NCBI GenBank assembly: GCA_003151155.1
Contig: PLWX01000051.1
Span: 4,361-45,609 of the forward strand
DNA: 41,249 bases
Origin: Acidobacteriaceae bacterium
GTDB taxonomy: Bacteria; Acidobacteriota; Terriglobia; Terriglobales; Acidobacteriaceae
Direction: 5' to 3'
Positions within the stretch are counted from its first letter, which is position 1; each line of letters begins with the position of its first letter. This document shows, piece after piece, positions 1-6,052 of the stretch. Below the pieces are notes generated by a model. It made no database searches and was not told where the DNA came from. It saw only the letters and a list, made by a program, of their open reading frames with translations. The position numbers were made by a program, and so were the translations under genes.

Positions 1-587
1 ACCTTGCCGATCGCCTGCACTGCGTCGGTGTGGAAGATCACGCCCTTCTCATGGCAGAGCGCACCAATCTCGCGAATCGGTTGCAGCACGCCAATCTCGT
101 TGTTCGCCGCCATGATCGATACCAGGATCGTCTTATCGTCCATCGCGCGCTTCAGGTCTTCCAGGTCAATACGGCCATCCTTCTGCACCGGCAAATAGGT
201 AACGCGGAAGCCGTCCTTCTCCAGGCGCTTGCAGGTATCGAGCACCGCCTTGTGCTCCGTCACCTGCGTAATGATGTGGTTGCCCTTCTCGCGATACATC
301 TGCGCCACGCCTTTGATCGCAAGGTTGTCGCTTTCCGTTGCGCCCGACGTAAAGATGATCTCCTTCGACGTCGCCCCAATCAGCTTCGCGATCCGTTCGC
401 GTGCCTGGTCCACCGCCTGCTCCGCCACCCAACCAAATTCGTGATTGCGCGAAGCTGCGTTGCCGAACTTCTCAATAAAGTAGGGAACCATCTCATCGAG
501 CACGCGCTTATCCATCTGCGTGGTCGCGTGGTTGTCCATGTAGATCGGCAGCTTCACTCCCTGATTGCCATTTCCGTTCGTGCTCAT
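1..587 (-). CDS. iscS: Cysteine desulfurase IscS/NifS (3' end outside window)
   Basis: Pyridoxal-phosphate enzyme that takes sulfur from cysteine for Fe-S cluster and thiocofactor assembly. The 195 visible codons begin [23 protein letters not shown]. They contain the class V aminotransferase signatures [13 protein letters not shown] (about 79-91), VTEHKAVLD with the PLP-stacking His112, [14 protein letters not shown], and [10 protein letters not shown] with the PLP-pyridine Asp at the window edge. The catalytic lysine (SAHK motif) and the active-site cysteine loop lie beyond base 1 and cannot be checked. The ATG at 585-587 is preceded by AGGAGA at 7-nt spacing. The gene sits 34 nt downstream of the Rrf2 regulator on the same strand, the classic iscR-iscS order. 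It is most likely co-transcribed and controlled by the operator upstream of iscR. Confidence 0.95.
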   Translation of the reverse strand, partial: MSTNGNGNQGVKLPIYMDNHATTQMDKRVLDEMVPYFIEKFGNAASRNHEFGWVAEQAVDQARERIAKLIGATSKEIIFTSGATESDNLAIKGVAQMYREKGNHIITQVTEHKAVLDTCKRLEKDGFRVTYLPVQKDGRIDLEDLKRAMDDKTILVSIMAANNEIGVLQPIREIGALCHEKGVIFHTDAVQAIGK

Positions 588-621
588 CAATGCGTCTCCT
601 GAAACCTGAAACTCAAAGCTG

Positions 622-1059
622 CTATTGCAGCGTTACCAGATCGCTGACCGACTCTTCGTGTTCGGTCATCTCCCAAATCGTTAATCGTCCGAGTACTTCT
701 TCAATGCTCTTACTGACTTTGCGCAGCGGTTCGCGCACCGTGCACCGCGAGGTCTGCTCGCAACTGCCTTTTGCGGTCGTGCACGAAGTCATGAACAGCG
801 GACCTTCCAGCGCTCGGATTACATCCAGTGCGCTGATCGATCGGGGATCCCGTGCCAGCGTGTAACCCCCATTGGTTCCTTGCTGCGACTGCAACAGCCC
901 GGCCTTGGTCAGCTTCTGCAGCAGCTTCGCCAAAGCCTCTTGCGGAAGGCTGTACATCTCGGCCAGATCCTTTGCGCTGCACGCCCCAAGGTCGGCGTGT
1001 TCCGCCAGGTGCCGCATGGCAATCAATCCGTAATCCGCTTTTTTCGTCAGTTTCAGCAT
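622..1059 (-). CDS. iscR: Rrf2-family Fe-S regulator, IscR-like
   Basis: 145-aa winged-helix regulator of the Rrf2 family. It begins [19 protein letters not shown], the typical Rrf2 N-terminus, followed by a recognition helix region [14 protein letters not shown] and a wing [12 protein letters not shown]. Three cysteines at 93, 100 and 106 (C-x6-C-x5-C) match the Fe-S ligand cluster of IscR and related sensors, so it probably binds a cluster rather than being a cysteine-free Rrf2 protein such as CymR. It is placed directly upstream of iscS. A palindrome of the IscR type lies 23-39 nt upstream of the start, which suggests autorepression of iscR-iscS when clusters are plentiful. That regulation is inference; the motif and cysteines are seen. 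Confidence 0.92.
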   Translation of the reverse strand: MLKLTKKADYGLIAMRHLAEHADLGACSAKDLAEMYSLPQEALAKLLQKLTKAGLLQSQQGTNGGYTLARDPRSISALDVIRALEGPLFMTSCTTAKGSCEQTSRCTVREPLRKVSKSIEEVLGRLTIWEMTEHEESVSDLVTLQ

Positions 1060-1081
1060 CGATAGTTGAGGTGTTAAATAT

Positions 1082-1098
1082 CCGACTCATTTAGTCGG
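1082..1098 (-). promoter_or_regulatory. IscR/Rrf2-type operator upstream of iscR
   Basis: The sequence is the perfect inverted repeat CCGACT-cattt-AGTCGG, flanked by ATA on one side. The core GACT-N5-AGTC agrees with the known type 1 IscR box of enterobacteria. It ends 23 nt before the iscR start codon, a place where bound repressor would block transcription. No convincing -35/-10 pair was identified around it. Confidence 0.7.
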
Positions 1099-1284
1099 AG
1101 AATCGATCCAAAAAGATGGCCGGAACTCCGACCTTTTTCGTCGTAATTGATTATAGGCCCCTGTCCCCCCACCGCGCAACCCACTCCGCCCCCAGGTAAC
1201 CAACTTGGGACCATCCCTTTCGGTGTTGCAGATTAAGGCTTATTCCCCATTGCGCGCTGCTGCCGTTTCTATAGTCTGGCAAAC

Positions 1285-2445
1285 ATGCGCGCCCTTCCTA
1301 TGGCGATCCTCGGCATCGGTCTGTTCAGCCTGCATTCGGCTGCTCGCGCTGAATCCAGTGCGGACGTTGCCAAGTCCGATCCGCGACCCGCTATCACCCA
1401 GCGCGCTCCCAAAGAACCTGGCTACTCCGTAATTGCCGGCCTCGACGGCGAAATCTACCCCGTTTTCGCCAACTATGCTTCGCTAAAGAGCGCCGACCAG
1501 CGCAAGTGGGGAACCGTTGCGGTCACCGTCAACAATCCCACGACCGAAGTTCTGCGCGCCCGTATCGCCGTCACCATCCAGGGTTGGAGCGACGAAGAAA
1601 TCCAGCTTGCCCAGTTACAACCGGGCGCAAGCCGCACCTACATTTTCGCGCCTACGTTCCTGCCGCGCTTTTATTCCAATCACGAGATTGCCGCTGCGAC
1701 CACCATGGTCTCGGTCAACGACCTCGCGGGACGTTCGCTTTACTTGCAGACGGTGCCGGTCAAAATCCGCTCTGCCGAAGATATGTATTGGGGCTCGAAG
1801 TTTCAGTACGCCCCCTTCATTGCTTCCTGGATAACGCCCCACGACGAGCGTGTCGAAGAGATTCTCCGTCAGGCTAAAGAATTCATGCCCGGTCGCCGCC
1901 TTCCCGGCTACGAGCCTGAGAAGTCCGTCGATGGCCAGGAACAGATGACCTACACCGAGGCTCGTGCCATCTACAAGGCGCTGCAGGAAGCCGGTGTTTC
2001 CTACGTAAAGAGTTCCATGACCTTGGGCGACCATCAGGATTCCAGCGAGCGAGTTCGCATGCCCGAAGTCTCCCTGCGCGACGCCTCCGCCAATTGCATC
2101 GACGGTGTCGTGATCTATGCCTCGCTCTTTGAAAATCTCGGCATGGAGCCTGTCGTCGTCCTCGTTCCCGGACATGCTTATGTCGGCGTACGAATGTCGC
2201 CTAGAAGTTCCAAGTACCTCTACATTGAAACTGCAATCACCGGACGCGCGAGTTTCGAGGAGTCGATCGCTTCGGCTGGACGCGGCGTAACGTCTTATAA
2301 GGCTGCGGATACCCTTCGTGTCGCCGTTTCTGAAGCCCGTTCGCTCGGCATCTTCCCCATGCCCGCTCCCGTGGAGTCTGCCCGCCCCGACACCCGCGAA
2401 ATGAAAGCTGCCCTGCAACTCGGAATTGCCAAGTCCCGCCCTTGA
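1285..2445 (+). CDS. Secreted transglutaminase-like cysteine protein
   Basis: 386-aa exported protein of unknown role. Residues 1-22 are a signal peptide ending ARA. The middle (about 60-170) looks like a beta-rich domain of the kind found on surface proteins. The C-terminal half has the order expected for the transglutaminase-like fold: ANCIDGVVIYASL with Cys271, then VPGHAYVGV with His297, then YLYIETA with Glu315 where the family usually has Asp. This suggests a papain-like peptidase or cross-linker with an altered third residue. The ATG at 1285 gives the best signal peptide; there is no clear Shine-Dalgarno site. It is transcribed divergently from iscR and has no operon partner. The fold assignment comes from motifs only. 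Confidence 0.8.
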   Translation: MRALPMAILGIGLFSLHSAARAESSADVAKSDPRPAITQRAPKEPGYSVIAGLDGEIYPVFANYASLKSADQRKWGTVAVTVNNPTTEVLRARIAVTIQGWSDEEIQLAQLQPGASRTYIFAPTFLPRFYSNHEIAAATTMVSVNDLAGRSLYLQTVPVKIRSAEDMYWGSKFQYAPFIASWITPHDERVEEILRQAKEFMPGRRLPGYEPEKSVDGQEQMTYTEARAIYKALQEAGVSYVKSSMTLGDHQDSSERVRMPEVSLRDASANCIDGVVIYASLFENLGMEPVVVLVPGHAYVGVRMSPRSSKYLYIETAITGRASFEESIASAGRGVTSYKAADTLRVAVSEARSLGIFPMPAPVESARPDTREMKAALQLGIAKSRP

Positions 2446-2485
2446 AATCAGGTACTTTGGATTCGTGAATTTCTGAAGTCCCTGC

Positions 2486-2513
2486 TTGACAAGCCTTCCT
2501 GCCGTTTTAAAAT
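2486..2513 (+). promoter_or_regulatory. Sigma-70-type promoter for the small gene at 2564
   Basis: TTGACA (2486-2491), 16-nt spacer, TAAAAT (2508-2513). Both hexamers are near consensus. The expected transcription start is about 45 nt before the ATG at 2564. Confidence 0.65.
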
Positions 2514-2563
2514 ACCTCGCATTCCTTTTACGGAAGAGGCTCCGGCCGTAGTGGTTTTTCGGT

Positions 2564-2761
2564 ATGAATTCGATACGACAAAATCTTTCCGCTCAATCGC
2601 AAAATAAGCCCATTCCACAACCTTGCCGCCATCCACGCGTCCAGATCGTTTCGCGGGATGAAGACGCGGAATTTGTCGAGTGCCTCGAGTGTCGCGAGAT
2701 CTTCGAATCCAGCGAGTTCAAAGATATGGATATCGAGGAACGCAATCCGCAGGAAATGTAA
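2564..2761 (+). CDS. Small hypothetical protein with possible zinc site
   Basis: 65-aa protein that I do not recognise. It has a CRHP motif at 21-24 and a CLEC motif at about 41-44. This gives C-x-H plus C-x2-C, a spacing that could bind zinc like a short zinc ribbon. The rest is hydrophilic and acidic at the C-terminus (DMDIEERNPQ). A near-consensus promoter lies just upstream, which favours a real gene, but there is no good Shine-Dalgarno sequence within 15 nt of the ATG. The gene is monocistronic, between the transglutaminase-like gene and the response regulator. Confidence 0.6.
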   Translation: MNSIRQNLSAQSQNKPIPQPCRHPRVQIVSRDEDAEFVECLECREIFESSEFKDMDIEERNPQEM

Positions 2762-3006
2762 ATTTCCTGGCGCCACCCCATCCAACTGTTCTGCTGTTGC
2801 GTACTTCCGCAAACCTCCAGGGCTGGATCGTCCCAAAGCGGCAGTGCCGACTGACAATCCCCGTTTTGCGAAACATAAATTCGTGATTCCGCGCTATAAC
2901 TTGTGCGTGTGATGGCACTTTGCTATTGTCGGTGCACTCTCTGGGATATCGGGCTCTGGCCTGGGTGCATTCGATCAGTCGAGCAAGCGTTCGAATGGGA
3001 GAAAGA

Positions 3007-3378
3007 ATGACGCGAACGGCCCTCGTTGTGGACGATTCCATGTTGATCCGGCATACCGTGTGCCGTTTTCTGGAAGAACGCGGCTACAGCGTGGAATCGG
3101 CTACCAACGGCCTTGAAGCCTTGGAACGCCTGCGGGAATCCCGACCCGATGTTCTCATCACGGACATGATGATGCCCAAGATGGACGGTACTCAGCTCAT
3201 CAGCGAGCTGAAGAAAAATCCCTCCCTCGCAAGCCTTCCCATCATCGTGCTTGCCGGCCGCCAAAGCGCCGCCGGCCTGCCTCCCGAAAATCGTGCCAAT
3301 GCCACTATCTGGAAAGATATCGACATCGTCGGCCAGCTGGAAAAAGCCTTGGACGAAACTCTTCCGCCTAACGGTTAA
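3007..3378 (+). CDS. Single-domain response regulator (CheY-like)
   Basis: 123-aa receiver domain without an output domain. The acidic pair is Asp9-Asp10 (VVDDS), the phospho-acceptor is Asp53 (LITDMMMPKMDG), and the conserved lysine is Lys103. The position usually held by Thr or Ser after beta-4 is Ala83 (IIVLAGR), and the Pro after the lysine is missing, so the switch mechanism may be altered. I chose the ATG at 3007 because the receiver fold starts there and GGGAGAAAG lies just before it. An in-frame ATG at 2995 would add four residues. No histidine kinase is adjacent, so the partner is unknown. Confidence 0.88.
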   Translation: MTRTALVVDDSMLIRHTVCRFLEERGYSVESATNGLEALERLRESRPDVLITDMMMPKMDGTQLISELKKNPSLASLPIIVLAGRQSAAGLPPENRANATIWKDIDIVGQLEKALDETLPPNG

Positions 3379-3384
3379 GCATTC

Positions 3385-3410
3385 CTACCTGTCATTGCGA
3401 AGGATCCTTG
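3385..3410 (+). repeat. Partial copy of a TCATTGCGA intergenic repeat
   Basis: The stretch beginning tgtcattgcgaaggatc resembles, on the opposite strand, the block at about 34474-34496 (attgtcattgcgaggagcg). Both lie in the two repeat-rich intergenic regions of the window. Only the first 15 or so bases match, so this copy is truncated or diverged. Confidence 0.45.
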
Positions 3411-3440
3411 GGCGAACTGCGTTCGCAACCCACTGCTTTC

Positions 3441-3553
3441 TTGTCAAGTCACAAAATCCCGCGTTTTCCGCATAACCGAATGAAAACAAGCTAAATAGAC
3501 TTCACCGGGATGTGTCCGGTTTACCCCTTTTAACCTGCTACTCTGAAAATAGG
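3441..3553 (+). repeat. Intergenic repeat A, copy 1
   Basis: 113-bp element that recurs in inverted orientation, also 113 bp long, at 34557-34669. Both copies begin TTGTCAAG, share GTGTCCGGTTTA followed by a run of C, and end with TTCTGAAAATAGG or CTCTGAAAATAGG. The middle is more diverged. It sits in the 422-bp gap after the response regulator and is followed, 31 bp later, by repeat B. No ORF with gene-like composition covers it. Such conserved short elements in intergenic DNA behave like non-autonomous dispersed repeats; no transposase is seen. Confidence 0.75.
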
Positions 3554-3584
3554 AGAGAAATCAAGATTCTGCCGACGATGCGTC

Positions 3585-3703
3585 TCGCTTCTAACCCCTG
3601 TGTTTTGAATATTTTGATATTTAACTCTTTTAGATTCAGTAATTTAGCGGAAATACACGGTCTAACTTGCTGAAAACAAAGAAATCGGGGGAGGGGGAGG
3701 GTA
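3585..3703 (-). repeat. Intergenic repeat B, copy 1
   Basis: AT-rich element of about 119 bp whose reverse complement matches 34214-34333. Shared blocks, read on the minus strand, are TTTGTTTTCA, a TTTC-CGCTAAA block, AAATATTCAAAA, and GG-GTTAG-AGC at the end. One edge is the purine-rich run near 3687-3702, matching the C-rich edge of the other copy. Together with repeat A it forms a composite seen at both loci in the same relative orientation. Confidence 0.7.
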
Positions 3704-3800
3704 AAACCTAATGCTCGATTTTCCCGAAATCCTGACACAGATGTTCATCCGCTTCAAAGCGGAGTGACCTGACCGTGCTGTCCTAACTTCATCGGCTAGA

Positions 3801-3905
3801 CTACGACGCCCGCTTGCGAAGGAGCTCCCGAGTTTTCTTACGTTGCGCAAGTTTGTGTTTCCGCACGCGGTGATATCGCGACTTGTCGCCATTGACACTG
3901 GACAT
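3801..3905 (-). CDS. 34-aa highly basic small protein
   Basis: Begins MSSVNGDKSRYHRVRKHK and is almost entirely charged: about 14 of 34 residues are Lys or Arg, with a C-terminal RKKTRELLRKRAS helix-like tail. The start is supported by AGGAG at 3913-3917, 7 nt before the ATG, one of the better ribosome binding sites in the window. The composition suggests binding to RNA, ribosome or DNA, but I cannot name a family with certainty. The 189 bp between it and the next gene's stop at 4095 hold nothing else I can recognise. A longer in-frame reading from 4052 exists but has no ribosome site. Confidence 0.55.
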   Translation of the reverse strand: MSSVNGDKSRYHRVRKHKLAQRKKTRELLRKRAS

Positions 3906-4094
3906 ATTTTCGCTCCTGGATGATCCCACAGCCTCGAGCGCGGCTGGTTCAAAACAACCCGCAAGACTACGGATGCTGATCGTACGCCTGCAGAGGTTGA
4001 GCGTGTGAGTTACTTTCCATCGTTCCTGCGCAGGAAGGGCGACTATCTTCACTACGCGTCCGCGGCCCTTTGTGGCAGGAAGATCGAGAAGATC

Positions 4095-5123
4095 TCAATG
4101 CGCTGGGTATGTCGCGGTTTCTTGGGTGCGCGTATTCAGTACCGTGAAAGCTCCACTCGGTGCAATCGAGAGATAAAGGTTGTTGCCCGTGTCCGGCCCT
4201 TCCAGGTTAGCAATGTGTTTCTCGTCGGTGTTACTGGCGCCTGCTTCTACGGAGTAGTGCAGTTGCCAAAGGGTCTCTAGCCCTGGAATCTTGCGGATGG
4301 TTTCGATGGTCGGTGTCGAGCCGCCCTTCTTCGCGCCGTTATCCATGATGGCGACCCGAGGTTGAATCGCATCGACCAGCGCGGGACTGTTGCTCTGCTC
4401 GAATCCGTGATGCGACACCACCAGCACATCGATCTTACCCAGCCGATTCGTCGGACACATGAGTTGCATCTCCTTGTCCCAGGTGAGATCGCCGAGATCG
4501 AGAATGCGCGTGTGATGGAACGTGAGAACTACGCCAAGTGACCGGGCGTTTTCGGAGGTATCCGCCGCCCGCGTTTCGGAAGCAGAGCAGAACGAATTCG
4601 CTTCACCCGTACCGTGCAGAGGTTTCGCGATCATCTCGCCATCGGCGGTAATCACCTCGACCTTCAGGCCTTTGATCGGAATTGTGTCGCCCGGCTTGGC
4701 GGTGATGTGCTTGTACTTCCCGGTCGCCAGCACCTTTTGATACGACTGGTACCGGTCCTCCGTGATCTCGTCATTGGGTTCGCGGTTCGGACCGTGGTCA
4801 ATAAACGTGCCCACCGGAATACGCTCGACCAGTTGGGGAACGCCGCCGGTATGGTCGTCGTGATAGTGCGTCAACAACACGTAATCGATACGGTTGAGCC
4901 CCGCACTCTTTGCTGCGGTCACGATTCGGTCAGCGTCCCGGCCGTTCTGTCCCGGCCATCCGGTATCAATGAGCAACGACCGCCCCTGAGGCGTAACGAA
5001 CAGCGTGGCTTGGCCACCTTCAACATCAACGAAAAAGATACGAAGGTTCTTCGCCGCATCCTTTGCAAAGGCAGATACCGAGAAAACCACAAGAAGAGAA
5101 AAGAGAACGGCAAGGCGTTTCAT
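4095..5123 (-). CDS. Secreted metallo-beta-lactamase-fold hydrolase, ComEC-like
   Basis: 342-aa exported protein. Residues 1-20 form a signal peptide (MKRLAVLFSLLVVFSVSAFA). The metal-binding motif THYHDDHTGG supplies His86, His88, Asp90 and His91. LIDTGWPG, an LGDL motif and VVSHHG supply further ligands typical of the stand-alone ComEC/Rec2-like metallo-beta-lactamase group. The substrate is unknown; relatives act on phosphoesters. I chose the ATG at 5123 because it starts the signal peptide; the longer TTG-started reading to 5216 runs through the terminator hairpin of the upstream gene and is not credible. No Shine-Dalgarno sequence is visible. Confidence 0.87.
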   Translation of the reverse strand: MKRLAVLFSLLVVFSVSAFAKDAAKNLRIFFVDVEGGQATLFVTPQGRSLLIDTGWPGQNGRDADRIVTAAKSAGLNRIDYVLLTHYHDDHTGGVPQLVERIPVGTFIDHGPNREPNDEITEDRYQSYQKVLATGKYKHITAKPGDTIPIKGLKVEVITADGEMIAKPLHGTGEANSFCSASETRAADTSENARSLGVVLTFHHTRILDLGDLTWDKEMQLMCPTNRLGKIDVLVVSHHGFEQSNSPALVDAIQPRVAIMDNGAKKGGSTPTIETIRKIPGLETLWQLHYSVEAGASNTDEKHIANLEGPDTGNNLYLSIAPSGAFTVLNTRTQETATYPAH

Positions 5124-5178
5124 GAGGAGTGATTTTACAGAAGATCCGAAGCCCGTGACGTGGCCCCTCAGCGCAGAA

Positions 5179-5209
5179 CAAAGCCCCTCTTTTTGGAGAG
5201 GGGGCTTTG
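5179..5209 (-). terminator. Hairpin after the Gly/Tyr-rich gene
   Basis: CAAAGCCCC (5179-5187) pairs with GGGGCTTTG (5201-5209), with extra pairing inside the loop. It lies 18 nt past the stop of the minus-strand gene at 5227. The U tract after the stem is poor, so termination may be partial and allow read-through into the metallo-beta-lactamase gene. Confidence 0.5.
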
Positions 5210-5226
5210 TGAGCAATCAAACTAGG

Positions 5227-5643
5227 CTATCGATGTCCGCCGTGACCGCCACCGCCGTGACCGCCGTATCCTCCGGCATGTCCGCCACCATAGCCACCAC
5301 CGTGTCCGTATCCGCCACGCGCATATCCTCCACTGCGTGCGTAGCCGCGACCGCCGTAGTATCCATGTCCGCCGTAGTATCCGCGTCCACCGCGGTAATA
5401 GCCGCGATTCCCGTAATAACCGCTCCCGTATCCGCCGCCGTAGTAATAGGGCGCTACGTACCCGTACCCATAGCAGTTCGGCGCGTAATAGCCCGGTGCG
5501 TAGTAGCAATTACCGTAGGGCGCGGGCGCATACCCGGGGCCTATGCCGATCCCGAACGACACTTGCGCGTTCGCCTTCTGCGGCGCGATGATCGCCATCG
5601 CAAAAATTAAACCGAATAATGCCAGTGCCGCTTTCTTCATCAT
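5227..5643 (-). CDS. Secreted Gly/Tyr-rich low-complexity protein
   Basis: 138-aa protein with a signal peptide (residues 1-26, ending KANA) followed by a mature part dominated by Gly, Tyr, His and Arg in repeats such as GYYGG, GGRGYY and GGYGGH. The C-terminal 35 residues are almost all Gly and His. Two cysteines (NCYY, NCYG) are near the mature N-terminus. GGGAGGG at 7-nt spacing supports the first of two adjacent ATG codons. Proteins of this kind are often surface or stress-related in soil bacteria; the His-rich tail could bind metal. No function can be assigned. It is transcribed toward the metallo-beta-lactamase gene. Confidence 0.8.
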   Translation of the reverse strand: MMKKAALALFGLIFAMAIIAPQKANAQVSFGIGIGPGYAPAPYGNCYYAPGYYAPNCYGYGYVAPYYYGGGYGSGYYGNRGYYRGGRGYYGGHGYYGGRGYARSGGYARGGYGHGGGYGGGHAGGYGGHGGGGHGGHR

Positions 5644-5825
5644 GGTCGAACCCTCCCACTTCTATGGATGTAAACCCGGCCTGAGCGGAAGGGTTGCGCG
5701 ATTTCCGCAGAAAAATGCTACCCCCAGATCAGATGAATCAGAGCAAGATGACTGCGAGGCCGATACGAACCATGGTTCGTTCCTCTTGGGGTTCAGTTTC
5801 AAAAGACACGAAAAACGAGGGCAGG

Positions 5826-6026
5826 ATGGGAACCTACCCTCGAGGAGGAAAGAACACGCAGGGAAGCGTGTCCCATGCGTCGCTGGTCGAGATTGTTGCG
5901 GCTTCGAAAATCACAGCGCATGGCGAAAGAGTGTGCATCGAGAACCAAGAATACTGGGTATTCGACGAAAAACTGGACGCTATCGGACCTGGCACTCAAC
6001 AGCCTCGGTGCGGCATGGCTAAATGA
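5826..6026 (+). CDS. Possible small ORF coupled to the alkylation-repair gene
   Basis: 66 codons beginning MGTYPRGGKNTQ and ending GTQQPRCGMAK. GAGGGCAGG lies immediately before the ATG. The stop overlaps the first possible ATG of the downstream Ada-AlkA gene as ATGA (6023-6026), an arrangement typical of translational coupling. The segment ASLVEIVAASKITAHGERVCIENQEYWVF looks protein-like, but I recognise no family and codon bias is only moderate. Longer in-frame starts exist at 5715, 5733 and 5772. The preceding 180 bp hold nothing else I can identify. Confidence 0.35.
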   Translation: MGTYPRGGKNTQGSVSHASLVEIVAASKITAHGERVCIENQEYWVFDEKLDAIGPGTQQPRCGMAK

Positions 6027-6052
6027 TCATGGCAACTCAAAGAGGTAAAGAA

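Noticed and set aside
1615-2418. 267-codon minus-strand open frame opposite the transglutaminase-like gene
   Set aside because: No signal peptide, motif or ribosome site; the plus-strand gene has all of the expected features.
5225-5460. Tandem TCCGCCGTAGTATCC-like units suggesting a CRISPR array
   Set aside because: Units are irregular, have no unique spacers, and are simply the codons of Gly-Tyr repeats in a real secreted protein.
5641-5660. GGGTTCGACC, like the T-arm of a tRNA
   Set aside because: It is part of the ribosome binding region of the Gly/Tyr-rich gene; no acceptor stem, D-arm or anticodon arm can be formed around it.
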